Assembly: GCA_913058495.1 (NCBI GenBank)
Contig: CAJXQC010000011.1
Location: forward strand, 1 to 64,000
Origin: an uncultured Balneola sp.
Lineage (GTDB): Bacteria; Bacteroidota; Rhodothermia; Balneolales; Balneolaceae
Direction: 5' to 3'
Length of the DNA stretch: 64,000 bases
Shown: positions 1-10,559 of the stretch, in pieces
Numbering within the stretch: the stretch's first letter is position 1
Layout: every line of letters begins with the position of its first letter
Program-made: the position numbers and the translations under genes
The notes under the pieces: model-generated
Seen by the model: the letters and a program-made list of their open reading frames with translations, nothing else
Databases searched by the model: none
Told to the model about the DNA's origin: nothing

Positions 1-112
1 TCGCAGACGCATCCGGATCATGTTCTCTTCTCCGTCTTAAATACTAAGGGCGAATTTTTATAGACATACTAATACTAAATCATCAACGGATTACTTAAGA
101 TCTACAAAGATG
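1..112. repeat. Interspersed intergenic repeat, partial copy cut by the window edge
   Basis: Positions 1-60 match 16031-16090 with 4 mismatches (tcgcag[a/g]cgcatccggatcatg...ccgtcttaaatactaagggcgaattttta); weaker similarity continues to about 112. Confidence 0.8.
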
Positions 113-214
113 ACCCAATTTTTTAATTTTACACAAGCAACTTTTCTGCTATCATATCTGTTAATCAAACCTGAAGCAATACAAATCACATTAGACTAAT
201 AGAAAGAAACTAAG

Positions 215-709
215 ATGGAAAATTTGAAGAAAGCTTATATAGCCGGTGGATGTTTTTGGGGAATGGAAGACTTGTTCAGAGTTCGTCCCGGCGTAAAGGA
301 TACAGAAGTTGGTTACATCGGCGGAGAAAATGAAAACCCCACTTACAGAAATCATCCCGGTCACGCAGAAGGCATTGAAATCACCTATGATCCAAACGAG
401 ACTTCTTTTAAAGATTTATTAGACTACTTCTACAGAATTCATAATCCCACTACGGTCGATCAACAAGGGAATGATCGGGGTAGCAGTTATCGCTCTGCCA
501 TCTTTTTTCAAAATGAAGAAGAAAAAGAAATAGCTGAAGAAGTTATTAAAGTTGTAAATGATTCCAACAGATGGGATAGTGAAGTAGTTACTACTTTAGA
601 GCCATATACTACTTTTTGGCCGGCTGAACCTGAACATCAGGACTATTTAGTTAAACATCCCAAAGGATATACCTGCCACTTTGAGCGGTTTGAAGAAAGT
701 TATTTTTGA
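215..709 (+). CDS. msrA: Peptide-methionine (S)-S-oxide reductase MsrA
   Basis: N-terminal AGGCFWGMEDLFR active-site motif, VGYIGG, HxxGHAEG, typical 164 aa length. Confidence 0.95.
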   Translation: MENLKKAYIAGGCFWGMEDLFRVRPGVKDTEVGYIGGENENPTYRNHPGHAEGIEITYDPNETSFKDLLDYFYRIHNPTTVDQQGNDRGSSYRSAIFFQNEEEKEIAEEVIKVVNDSNRWDSEVVTTLEPYTTFWPAEPEHQDYLVKHPKGYTCHFERFEESYF

Positions 710-723
710 AAAAAAATCACTTA

Positions 724-770
724 TATGGATCGGTCGGACGGCTCCAAGCCGTCTGACCGATAAGCCATAT
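724..770. terminator. Strong hairpin between convergent genes
   Basis: atcggtcggacggct-cca-agccgtctgaccgat (one mismatch), extended by atatgg/ccatat; lies between convergent msrA and the M14 peptidase gene. Confidence 0.65.
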
Positions 771-3371
771 TTAAAATCCCGGAACGAGCATAACAGCATT
801 TTGTATCATTCTGGCAGGACCAACCCAAAACATTCTGTATTGAGTGTTATCCATTAAGAAAACTACATTTCCACTTCCCATTCCCTGAACAGCAGCGAAT
901 GTTTTACCGGCTGCTTTTTCTTTATTTTCTTCTGACGCATAACCAGAAGCCAATACTTCATCTGCATCTTTCACATAATAGCCAACTGTACTGAAATCAG
1001 GATCAGGCTTTAACGCATTAGTACTGAATTTCAAAGAATACAATTTATCCTTCATTCCAAAAGCCAATGGATGAGAGTTGTCGATCATAGCTTTAAATGC
1101 AGAACCCGGTATTCTTCTAAGTCCACTGGAGTCTTCCTGATCTTTATATTTGGTGTAAGATGCCGGATCTATTTTATCTTCGTCTTCATCCTCTTCTTTT
1201 TCTTTAAATAATTCTGCAGATGTAATTCCTGATTCCTCTTTTGTCAACCAGCTTGTAGCTCCTTCAGTTGCAACCAATGTTCCGCCATCACGGACCCAGT
1301 CTTCTAATCGCTCTCTTGAGTTTTCATTAAATGTCCCATTTAACCCAAACCCTCCGGGCATAATGAGAACGTCATAATCGTTCAGATCTAGTCCTTCAAA
1401 ACTACCGGATCGGATTCTGTCGATTCCAAATTCGGTCCACTGATCAAAAAGGAACCAGATCTGTCCGGCAGTATAGGAATTAAATCCTGAATCCATCATT
1501 AAACCCACTCTTGGTTTTTCAACAGGTCTCATGCTCGGAGATCCCAGATCGCTACCTGTATCCATTCTTCCGGTATTAAATCCGGCTACTTTAACATCTG
1601 CATAATCCGCAACGGTTTTCATATCCTGATGAATAGCATCTCCTTTATGAAGGTTTCTTCCCAAAAGCACCACCAAACTTCCTCGGGAATATTCCGCTCC
1701 ATCCTTGCCAAATCCTTTCTCAGAAGAACGCACTTTATAACCGTGCTTCCATAACTGTGCCAATGCTTTTGGTGCATTTCTTTGATTCCAGTCGATCACA
1801 TAAGCATACTGAGCATTTCCGTTTGTAAGTCCATTCGGATGAACTACTTCCTCGTCGATTTGAGAAGTGTTTACTCTGATATTTGATGTAGTCCAGGCTG
1901 CATCCAGATTATAAGCCAATGGCGCCGACCATGTACTCATGTCATACATTACTGAGTCTTTGATCTCCAGCTGTCTTCTCATCAATGTATTTATGAAAAG
2001 ATGCGCCGGTTGATCCGTTTTGATAATGAAATCTCCGGCTTTGAACGACCTTGATGAAGCGTTTCCATCCCAGTAACTGAAAGCATTTCTGATATTGAAA
2101 TCATCGTTTGCTTGTTCAACCTGCACGCCTTGTTTCAACATCAAATTCACAACATCGTAAGTGTAATCGTTGGAATTATTGGGAAGTATATACGCTTTTG
2201 TATTTCCTTTTTGAGTGTTTTGAGAACGAGCATCTTGGAAATATTCGACTAATGCCTTTCTGTTTTCAACTGAAGTTTTAACAATGGAAACTCCATTTTT
2301 ATAGTGATCAAAAACTCTTTGGCGAAGTGTAAGCACATAACCATCATTGGTTTCTACAGCGCGTCCGCCCCTGCTGTGTCCACCCTGCTCTGCCAACATT
2401 CCAATTCCACCCATAATACTTGGGTAAGAAGATCCATAACCAGGATAAAAGAAATCGAAACGTTCCCGAGTTTCAAAGTTAACCTGAGCTTTATCAAATT
2501 CTTCTATTGCTCCACGACCAAATACATCTGCCCATGTTTCATAATCTGCCGGCAGCTCATGATTCCTTGGAGTAGTTCCCGGCATGGTAAAATAATTGTT
2601 GTTAAAACCCTGCTCATGAAAATCGATATGAACCTGTGGCATCCATTGTTGATACACATTTATTCTTCCTCTCGATTCAGGATGCACCAACCATGTCCAG
2701 TCGCGGTTCAGATCAAACCAATAGTGATTCGTTCTTCCTCCCGGCCAGATCTCGTCATGCTCCAAATCCTCTGCATTTACATTCAGAACATTTGCCTGAC
2801 TGGACTTGTACCAATACACATATCTGTCTCGTCCATCAGGATTGATCATTGGGTCTATAATAACTACAGCGTTGTCTAACCAGTTTTGTGTTTCTGAATC
2901 TGTAGAAGCTACTAATCGATATGCCGTTTGCATGGCCGCTTCACTGCTGGAAGGCTCATTTCCGTGAACGTTATAACTCATCCAAACTACAACCGGCTCT
3001 TCATTTACAGATACCGAGTTGGGGGCATTTGCAACCTTTAAATTCTGCGCTCTTATTTCATCAAGATTGTTATGATTATCCGCTGAAGTAATGACCGCAT
3101 AGTTCACAGAGCGGTTTTCATAAGTTCGCGCATACTCATGAAAAGTGATCTTATCAGATAACTCGGCAAGTTTTTCAAAATAATTCATCACCTGATGATG
3201 GAAGGTGTATTCAGTACCTAGCTCATAACCCAAATATTCTGTTGGTGAAGGAATGGAATTATCGTAGCTGATAGAAGGATCGAACTGAAATCTTTCTACT
3301 GCATCCTGAAATTGAGCTGAGGCAGAAATTGAAAGAAATGCAGTTATAAGAAGTAGCGTAATTTTTTTCAT
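771..3371 (-). CDS. M14-family zinc carboxypeptidase, secreted
   Basis: Signal peptide; HGNEPSSSEAA zinc-site motif, NPDGRDRY, HIDFHEQG; 866 aa with a C-terminal GATase1-like segment. Confidence 0.8.
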   Translation of the reverse strand: MKKITLLLITAFLSISASAQFQDAVERFQFDPSISYDNSIPSPTEYLGYELGTEYTFHHQVMNYFEKLAELSDKITFHEYARTYENRSVNYAVITSADNHNNLDEIRAQNLKVANAPNSVSVNEEPVVVWMSYNVHGNEPSSSEAAMQTAYRLVASTDSETQNWLDNAVVIIDPMINPDGRDRYVYWYKSSQANVLNVNAEDLEHDEIWPGGRTNHYWFDLNRDWTWLVHPESRGRINVYQQWMPQVHIDFHEQGFNNNYFTMPGTTPRNHELPADYETWADVFGRGAIEEFDKAQVNFETRERFDFFYPGYGSSYPSIMGGIGMLAEQGGHSRGGRAVETNDGYVLTLRQRVFDHYKNGVSIVKTSVENRKALVEYFQDARSQNTQKGNTKAYILPNNSNDYTYDVVNLMLKQGVQVEQANDDFNIRNAFSYWDGNASSRSFKAGDFIIKTDQPAHLFINTLMRRQLEIKDSVMYDMSTWSAPLAYNLDAAWTTSNIRVNTSQIDEEVVHPNGLTNGNAQYAYVIDWNQRNAPKALAQLWKHGYKVRSSEKGFGKDGAEYSRGSLVVLLGRNLHKGDAIHQDMKTVADYADVKVAGFNTGRMDTGSDLGSPSMRPVEKPRVGLMMDSGFNSYTAGQIWFLFDQWTEFGIDRIRSGSFEGLDLNDYDVLIMPGGFGLNGTFNENSRERLEDWVRDGGTLVATEGATSWLTKEESGITSAELFKEKEEDEDEDKIDPASYTKYKDQEDSSGLRRIPGSAFKAMIDNSHPLAFGMKDKLYSLKFSTNALKPDPDFSTVGYYVKDADEVLASGYASEENKEKAAGKTFAAVQGMGSGNVVFLMDNTQYRMFWVGPARMIQNAVMLVPGF

Positions 3372-3456
3372 AGCGTAGTTAATTTTTTGTTGTAATCAGA
3401 CTAACAAAAAAAGCCGTAAAATGGAGTTAAATAATTTTCTACTGATAGGTGTGTGA

Positions 3457-5694
3457 TCAGTAAATAAAAGTGTGATTATATTTTATCAAAATAGAACCAC
3501 TTTGTAAGGCAGGTAACCTTGGTAATCCCATATTTCTTTGATCTTTTACAGTATAAAATTGCTCATTTATCACAAACCAAAGGTCTCTTCCTTCACTGAA
3601 GTTATATCTGAACCTGAAATTTACGCCGGCCAACTCTTCGATATTACTATATTGAATGAAAGCACTGGTGGAAAGTTTTTTATTTAAAGCGTATTGAGCT
3701 CTTATCTGTCCAAGGTGTGCAGTAAACTTTTCTTTGTCTCTTCCCTGAGTTTCTGGAAAATCTAAATCAGTTATCTGATAACTCCCGCCTATTTCCCAAT
3801 GAATATTTGCAACTAACTCCGTTTCAACTTCCAATTGAACTCTTCTCCCGTCAAATAATTTACCGTATTCAAAAGTAGTGTTAATTCTGAGTTTTTTGCT
3901 ATTGGGCGATCTGTAAGAAAAATTACTTTCAAAGAAATCGTAATCATCAACCGGAATATAGATCTTGCCCACAAGATTAAAATCTTCGTCCGGAAGTAAG
4001 TGTTCCTGATTATATCTTATCTGAGCTTCAGCCGATCCTAATGTCTTGAAATCGGTATTCCACTCTAAAGAAATAAACCTGCTTCTCAAGTCATAAGTGT
4101 CATTTTGAAAGATATTATAACTCCCGATATTAACTGAATGCTGTCTGTAAATAGACTCTTCCTCTCCTAACCACCCATATCCTAAACGATAAAAATAGTC
4201 TGATGTATTCACAGTTCTGAAAAAACCAATACCGGGATTGAATTCTGCTCCTGTTCTGTTAACAAAGAATCTGTAGAACCACCCAATAGAAGCTCTTCTT
4301 TGCCAGGTTATTCTGAAAATGCTGTTGTCCTCAAAATCGAAACGATTCTCTTCAGACACCGAATTATCTATGGTCTGACTTACTCGTACTTCTATAAAAT
4401 CGTCTCCAAAAATATTGAAATCCCCATCCAATCCCATCGCAATATTGGAACTCCCATTTACTCCTAAACGGCTGGTGAAAATACCTCCTACATAAGAAGA
4501 AGTATTTAATACATTTTTCTTAACTCTCAATACATTAAAGTTCTCGGAATCGATTTCATCACTTTGACCGGTTTGCAGGTTAATAAATCCAATGTCCAGA
4601 TCATTGATCTTTCCTGTCAGTCGTGCACCTCCCAATATCCTTACCTGATTTCCGCTACTATCTAAACCAATTCTCCGGCTGTAAAACACTCTAGTATTTC
4701 CAAAATTAAAATCGAACAATCCTGATCTTTGTTGAAAAAACTGTCGCTTTTCAGGGAAACTGAGTGAAAACCGGGTCAAATTAAGTTGCTGATCATCGGC
4801 TTCTACCTGTGCGAAATCGGTGTTTAAAGTAACATCCAAAGTAAGATTAGAGGTAATATTGTATTTAAGATCAAAACCGACTTCAGCTTTAACTTCATCA
4901 TCGTAAAAATAGTCAAGCGAATCACTTCCAAGTTCATTTAATCGTGTAAATCCCCCCAAAACATAAGGGGTGAAATAAACCGGCTTTTTTGAATCTGCAC
5001 CTGTAATAATTACATCCTGAGCTTGAGAAGGTTTTATGTTTCCATCTTCCCACAATGGCGGAATAGCCGGATAGATATGCCTTTCATTATGGTGTGTAAG
5101 CCATCGGTAGACGATCAAACCCATTTCTGCAATTCCATCACTGCTTTGAAATCCAATACTGGAAAAAGGAATCCTCATTTCTGAATACCACCCGTCCTCT
5201 TGGATGGTACTTGACGCATCCCAAAATGTGTTCCAGCTTCCATTTACAGCATTTGATCCCGCCACAGAATTTGCGTCATTTGAAATTGATTGATCAAATC
5301 TTACACCCGCCGGAGTAGTAAAAAATCTCAGAGCATTTTGGTCGTCATTGAACGGGTCCAGAATAATTGCAAAAACATCATCCCCGCTATAACTGTCTCT
5401 GTATAAACTATTTGCAGCGATAGTGGATGGATCTTCAGTGAACATCTTTGCAGCTACATACAAATACTCGTCGTCATAAGTAACCCGGATGTCTGTTTTT
5501 TCACTTAAAGAACCTTTAAAAACGGGTTCATATTGTACCATTGGGAATGGTTCTACTGCTTCCCAGGCAGCTTCATCAGGAATACCATCTACTATGATCG
5601 GAGAGGTAGTTCGAACTAATTTAATGGTCTCTTGTCCATAGATATTTTTAGCAGATAAGAATATGATTAAGCCTAAAAGAACGAATCTATGCAA
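3457..5694 (-). CDS. CBM9-like / DUF5916-type outer-membrane protein
   Basis: Signal peptide; IVDGIPDEAAWEAVEPF and VTYDDEYLYVAAKM typical of the CBM9-like N-terminus; C-terminal beta-barrel-like strands. Confidence 0.75.
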   Translation of the reverse strand: MHRFVLLGLIIFLSAKNIYGQETIKLVRTTSPIIVDGIPDEAAWEAVEPFPMVQYEPVFKGSLSEKTDIRVTYDDEYLYVAAKMFTEDPSTIAANSLYRDSYSGDDVFAIILDPFNDDQNALRFFTTPAGVRFDQSISNDANSVAGSNAVNGSWNTFWDASSTIQEDGWYSEMRIPFSSIGFQSSDGIAEMGLIVYRWLTHHNERHIYPAIPPLWEDGNIKPSQAQDVIITGADSKKPVYFTPYVLGGFTRLNELGSDSLDYFYDDEVKAEVGFDLKYNITSNLTLDVTLNTDFAQVEADDQQLNLTRFSLSFPEKRQFFQQRSGLFDFNFGNTRVFYSRRIGLDSSGNQVRILGGARLTGKINDLDIGFINLQTGQSDEIDSENFNVLRVKKNVLNTSSYVGGIFTSRLGVNGSSNIAMGLDGDFNIFGDDFIEVRVSQTIDNSVSEENRFDFEDNSIFRITWQRRASIGWFYRFFVNRTGAEFNPGIGFFRTVNTSDYFYRLGYGWLGEEESIYRQHSVNIGSYNIFQNDTYDLRSRFISLEWNTDFKTLGSAEAQIRYNQEHLLPDEDFNLVGKIYIPVDDYDFFESNFSYRSPNSKKLRINTTFEYGKLFDGRRVQLEVETELVANIHWEIGGSYQITDLDFPETQGRDKEKFTAHLGQIRAQYALNKKLSTSAFIQYSNIEELAGVNFRFRYNFSEGRDLWFVINEQFYTVKDQRNMGLPRLPALQSGSILIKYNHTFIY

Positions 5695-5792
5695 GTATTA
5701 ACTCCGAATTTCTTAGTTATTTATATTAATTAGACAATTACCAAGACATAATCCCCTATTCTCCTTATTTTGGCAAAACTATTTGATAATCA

Positions 5793-6749
5793 ATGATTGA
5801 CACTCTTTCTATTCCAACCATTTCAGACATTAAAGCTGCACACAGGATAATCGATCCATATGCTCATCGAACTCCTGTTCTGACCAGTGCAAAGGTGAAT
5901 ATCCGCTCCAAAGCTTCTGTTTTCTTTAAATGTGAAAATTTTCAGAAAGTAGGAGCCTTCAAATTTCGCGGAGCATGTAATGCAGTTCTAACTCTGTCGG
6001 ATAAAGATGCTGAACAAGGAGTGGCTACACATTCATCCGGAAATCATGCTCAGGCACTCGCTTTAGCAGCCCGGATACGTGGTATTAGAGCTTTTGTGGT
6101 TATGCCGGAAAACGCCCCGAAAGTAAAAGTGGAAGCAGTTAAAAACTACGGCGCAGAAGTTACTTTCTGTGAGGCAAGCTTGGATGCCAGAGAAGGAACG
6201 TTAGCCGAAGTTGTTAAAAGAACCGGGGCGACAACCATTCATCCTTACAACGACTCAAGAATTGTAGCCGGACAAGGTACAGCGGCTGTTGAATTGCTAG
6301 AAGAATGTCCTTTTCTAGATATTGTTATGACACCCATCGGTGGAGGTGGATTATTGAGTGGAACAGCATTGGCAATTAAATCTATTAATCCTGATATCGA
6401 AGTAATAGGTACGGAACCGATTGAAGCTGATGACGCCTATCGTTCGTTCAAAGCAGGAAAATTAATTCCGGCTTATAGCACCAATACTATTGCTGATGGG
6501 CTCCGAACCTCTCTTGGAGAACTCCCTTTTCAGATCATCAAAAAACATGTAGATGATATTCTTACCGTTGATGAAGAATCTATCATTTCTGCAATGCGGT
6601 TTATCTGGGAACGGATGAATATGATCATTGAACCATCTTGTGCCGTTCCGGTTGCAACTTTGTTCAATAATCAGGATAGATTTGCCGGTAAAAAAATCGG
6701 GATTATCATCACCGGCGGGAATGTAGACTTGGATAACCTACCGTGGTAG
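5793..6749 (+). CDS. PLP-dependent threonine/serine dehydratase or serine racemase family
   Basis: KCENFQKVGAFKFRGA lysine motif, SSGNHAQALA, GGGGLLSG glycine loop. Confidence 0.88.
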   Translation: MIDTLSIPTISDIKAAHRIIDPYAHRTPVLTSAKVNIRSKASVFFKCENFQKVGAFKFRGACNAVLTLSDKDAEQGVATHSSGNHAQALALAARIRGIRAFVVMPENAPKVKVEAVKNYGAEVTFCEASLDAREGTLAEVVKRTGATTIHPYNDSRIVAGQGTAAVELLEECPFLDIVMTPIGGGGLLSGTALAIKSINPDIEVIGTEPIEADDAYRSFKAGKLIPAYSTNTIADGLRTSLGELPFQIIKKHVDDILTVDEESIISAMRFIWERMNMIIEPSCAVPVATLFNNQDRFAGKKIGIIITGGNVDLDNLPW

Positions 6750-6916
6750 AGTAAACACCAATTTTCAAATTACAAATAACAGTTTTCAAGGTTCATCGTT
6801 CTTCGGTTCAACCTTCTCTAATGCTTGCTCGTCTTTATAACATCCTTATGTGATTTAACATCGGTTTACAATCGGTTAGGTTGAATCACAATCTTCAATA
6901 AATTTAGGGAAATACT

Positions 6917-8776
6917 ATGAAGACATTCATCGCAAGCCTGTTGCTTCTTGTCCTACCGGAAGTAATTGACATTCCAAATCCACTATTTTTACACGATAAA
7001 GTTAAAGTTCAGGGAACGGTCATTGATGCAGATACTCAGCAACCATTAGTTGGGGCTACCATCCAAATTAAAGCCACGTCCATTGGTGAAACTTCTGACG
7101 CTAACGGAAACTTTGAATTTTATACTGACCCGGGCACTTATTTAATTGAGGTTCTATACGTTGGGTTTAAGAAGTACTCTTCGGAAGTAACAGTTCCAAA
7201 AAAGGGGCTAAGTAATCTTGTTATTTCATTAGATCCTGAAGTTACAGCATTAGATGAAGTTGTAATGTCGGGAAGAGCAGCTATGCAAAAACAAAGCAAT
7301 GTTGCTACAAGCTATGCAATTCTTCCTCCCCCACGCTTAAGAGATTATAACACCGAAGAATACGCTGAGATCTCAGAAAACACCTTCAAATGGGCTACCA
7401 AAACTCCCCTTTCTACTTTTTCTATTGATGTGGATGGTGCTTCCTATTCCAATGTTCGTCGAATGATTATGGACGGACGCCTGCCTGTAAAAGATGCGGT
7501 TCGTGTAGAAGAACTCATTAACTATTTCAATTACGATTACGAAAATCCTGTAGGAGAACATCCTTTTTCTGTGAATACCGAGGTTGGAAAAGCTCCCTGG
7601 AATCCGGATCATCAGCTGGTTCAAATTGGTATTCAGGGAGAAAAAGTTGAAGCAGATAATCTTCCACCAAGTAACTTAGTTTTTTTGCTGGATGTTTCAG
7701 GCTCCATGAGTTCTCATGACAAACTTCCTCTTCTTAAAAAAGGATTTAAACTACTTACAAATCAACTAAGAGAAGAGGATTATGTATCAATTGTAGTATA
7801 TGCCGGCAGTTCCGGATTAGTTCTGCCTCCTACTTCAGGGGCTAATAAAGAAACTATTCTGGAAGCATTGAATAAACTAAATGCAGGAGGCTCAACCGCC
7901 GGGGCCGCGGGAATAAAGCAAGCTTACCAAGTTGCCAAAGAACATTTCAGAAAAAATGGAAATAACAGAGTCATTCTTGCTACTGATGGTGATTTCAATG
8001 TAGGTGTTTCGAGCAACAGCGAACTTGTGAATCTGATAGAACAAAAAAGAGACGAGGGCATTTTCCTTTCTGTATTGGGATTCGGTTCCGGAAATCTGAA
8101 AGATTCAAAAATGGAGCAGATCGCCAATAATGGAAACGGTAACTATTATTACATCGACAACCTGTTGGAAGCCAAAAAAGTGCTTGTTTCTGAAATGGGC
8201 GGCACACTTCATACTATTGCCAAAGATGTTAAGATACAGGTTGAGTTCAATCCGCAGAATGTAAAAGCATATAGGTTGATAGGTTATGAAAACCGTTTGT
8301 TAGCTGATGAGGATTTCAATAATGACGAAAAAGATGCAGGAGAACTTGGATCCGGTCATACTGTTACTGCTTTGTATGAAGTGATCCCACACGGAGTGGA
8401 TATAGATTCATCTTTAAGTGATATCGACCCACTTAAGTATCAAACACCAACTACACCTGTAAATGGTTTCAATGATGAATTAATGACTGTAAAACTCCGG
8501 TACAAACAGCCTGATGGCGATAAAAGCCAACTTCTTACTCAAGTAATAAAAAGATCGGATAGATCTGAATTATCAGAAAACCTCAAGTTTGCATCATCGG
8601 TAGCTTCTTTCGGTATGTTACTCCGGGATTCAAAATTCAAAGGAAACAGCTCGTTCGAAATGGTTCAGCAATTAGCCAAAGAATCAAAAGGCATTGATGA
8701 CAACGGATATCGGGCTGAGTTCATAAAGATCGTGGAGCTTGCCGAGTTACTTTATAAAGGTGAGGCTAAAAATTAA
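6917..8776 (+). CDS. VWA-domain protein (YfbK-type) with N-terminal carboxypeptidase-regulatory-like domain
   Basis: VFLLDVSGSMSS MIDAS motif, RVEELINYFNYDY, N-terminal VQGTVIDADTQQPLVGATIQI. Confidence 0.85.
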   Translation: MKTFIASLLLLVLPEVIDIPNPLFLHDKVKVQGTVIDADTQQPLVGATIQIKATSIGETSDANGNFEFYTDPGTYLIEVLYVGFKKYSSEVTVPKKGLSNLVISLDPEVTALDEVVMSGRAAMQKQSNVATSYAILPPPRLRDYNTEEYAEISENTFKWATKTPLSTFSIDVDGASYSNVRRMIMDGRLPVKDAVRVEELINYFNYDYENPVGEHPFSVNTEVGKAPWNPDHQLVQIGIQGEKVEADNLPPSNLVFLLDVSGSMSSHDKLPLLKKGFKLLTNQLREEDYVSIVVYAGSSGLVLPPTSGANKETILEALNKLNAGGSTAGAAGIKQAYQVAKEHFRKNGNNRVILATDGDFNVGVSSNSELVNLIEQKRDEGIFLSVLGFGSGNLKDSKMEQIANNGNGNYYYIDNLLEAKKVLVSEMGGTLHTIAKDVKIQVEFNPQNVKAYRLIGYENRLLADEDFNNDEKDAGELGSGHTVTALYEVIPHGVDIDSSLSDIDPLKYQTPTTPVNGFNDELMTVKLRYKQPDGDKSQLLTQVIKRSDRSELSENLKFASSVASFGMLLRDSKFKGNSSFEMVQQLAKESKGIDDNGYRAEFIKIVELAELLYKGEAKN

Positions 8777-8805
8777 TTTCAACATCCAATAACATCTGAC
8801 AACAA

Positions 8806-8841
8806 CCAATTTCCAAGTTAGTTAAGAGACTTGGAAATTGG
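8806..8841. terminator. Perfect 13-bp inverted repeat between tandem VWA genes
   Basis: ccaatttccaagt (8806-8818) / acttggaaattgg (8829-8841). Confidence 0.5.
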
Positions 8842-8954
8842 ACATTGGTTATTCAATATTGGTTATTGAATAAATATCGATAACTAAGTGAATTCGTAAA
8901 CGGGAACTTTTTTTAAAGCAAGAAGTAATTTTTGTATCAACTAAATCTCTCGCT

Positions 8955-10484
8955 ATGAAAATTTTTACTATTGTCGCTTCATTTGTTTTATTCATTTCGT
9001 GTACCGGCAGTTATTACTCGAGCATTTATCATCCGCCTCAACCGAATTTGCAACCCGGTGAGGAATACGAAACTATAACTGAAAATACTTTTCTCACTCC
9101 AACTGAATATCCACTTTCCACTTTTGCTATTGATGTAGATGGAGCTGCTTATTCTAATGTTCGTCGAATGATCATGGACGGTCGCCTTCCTGTAAAAGAT
9201 GCTGTGAGGGTTGAAGAAATGATAAATTATTTCAGCTATAATTATAAACAGCCAAGAAATGAAGAGCCATTTTCAGTGCACACAGATATTGGACCTTCTC
9301 CCTGGAATCTAGAACATCAACTTGTACAAATTGGTATAAAGGGCAAAGAAATACAGGCTGACGATTTACCACCCAGCAATCTCGTTTTTTTGCTTGATGT
9401 TTCCGGTTCTATGGGCTCAAGAGATAAACTTCCATTACTAGTAAAGGGCTTCAAACTATTAGTTAATCAATTAAGAGAGCAAGACCTTGTATCCATTGTT
9501 GTTTATGCCGGAAGCTCAGGCTTAGTACTCCCTCCCACTTCAGGGGATCAAAAAGAGAAAATAATCTCTGCTCTTGATGATCTAAACGCCCAAGGATCTA
9601 CAGCCGGAGGGGATGGAATTAAACAAGCGTATAAAGTAGCTCTTAAAAATTATAAAAAAGAAGGAAATAACAGAGTTATACTTGCCACAGATGGTGATTT
9701 TAATGTTGGAGTTTCATCCACATCCGAACTTGTTAAACTTATTGAAGAAAAAAGAGAGCAAGGAATTGATTTGTCAATCTTAGGTTTTGGCACAGGAAAT
9801 CTGAAGGATTCTAAAATGGAGCAGATCGCCAATAATGGTAACGGAAACTATAATTACATCGATAATTTACTGGAAGCAAAGAAGGTGTTGGTCTCTGAAA
9901 TGGGCGGCACACTACACACTATTGCAAAAGATGTGAAAATTCAGGTTGAGTTCAATCCACAGAACGTAAAAGCATACCGATTGATAGGGTATGAAAACCG
10001 CTTGCTAGCTGATGAAGACTTCAACAACGATGAAAAAGATGCCGGAGAACTTGGGGCCGGACATACCGTTACTGCTTTATATGAGGTTATACCTGAAGGA
10101 GTGACTATTTCAAATAACTTACTACCGGTTGATCCTTTAAAATATCAGGACCAGATTTCTGAAGCACAAAGTAAGTACGGCAACGAATTATTGACCGTTA
10201 AACTGCGATATAAAAATCCGAATAAGGATAAAAGCAGTTTAATAACAGAAATAATTTATAATTCAGAAGCCACAGATCTTAATGAAAATCTCAAGTTTGC
10301 ATCATCGGTAGCTTCTTTCGGTATGTTACTCCGGGATTCAAAATTCAAAGGAAACAGCTCGTTCCAAATGGTTCAGCAATTAGCCAAAGAATCAAAAGGT
10401 GTTGATGAAAATGGATATCGTGCTGAGTTTATAAAGATCGTGGAGCTTGCTGAGCTACTTTATAAAGGTGAAGCTAAAAATTAG
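8955..10484 (+). CDS. VWA-domain lipoprotein (YfbK-type), paralogue of the preceding gene
   Basis: Lipobox-like FISC; VFLLDVSGSMGS; extensive identity to 6917-8776. Confidence 0.85.
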   Translation: MKIFTIVASFVLFISCTGSYYSSIYHPPQPNLQPGEEYETITENTFLTPTEYPLSTFAIDVDGAAYSNVRRMIMDGRLPVKDAVRVEEMINYFSYNYKQPRNEEPFSVHTDIGPSPWNLEHQLVQIGIKGKEIQADDLPPSNLVFLLDVSGSMGSRDKLPLLVKGFKLLVNQLREQDLVSIVVYAGSSGLVLPPTSGDQKEKIISALDDLNAQGSTAGGDGIKQAYKVALKNYKKEGNNRVILATDGDFNVGVSSTSELVKLIEEKREQGIDLSILGFGTGNLKDSKMEQIANNGNGNYNYIDNLLEAKKVLVSEMGGTLHTIAKDVKIQVEFNPQNVKAYRLIGYENRLLADEDFNNDEKDAGELGAGHTVTALYEVIPEGVTISNNLLPVDPLKYQDQISEAQSKYGNELLTVKLRYKNPNKDKSSLITEIIYNSEATDLNENLKFASSVASFGMLLRDSKFKGNSSFQMVQQLAKESKGVDENGYRAEFIKIVELAELLYKGEAKN

Positions 10485-10485
10485 T

Positions 10486-10553
10486 TTTAAACCAAATCAA
10501 TTAACTAATAACCATTAACAAAAAGTTTTAGATTATTAGTTATTGGTTTAAAT
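10486..10553. terminator. Imperfect hairpin between convergent genes
   Basis: ttaaaccaa...aactaataac / attagttattggtttaa inverted arms between convergent stops. Confidence 0.45.
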
Positions 10554-10559
10554 CTTCAA

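Noticed and set aside
2304-2879. 191-aa plus-strand ORF
   Set aside because: Lies fully antisense within the M14 peptidase gene with no recognisable domain.
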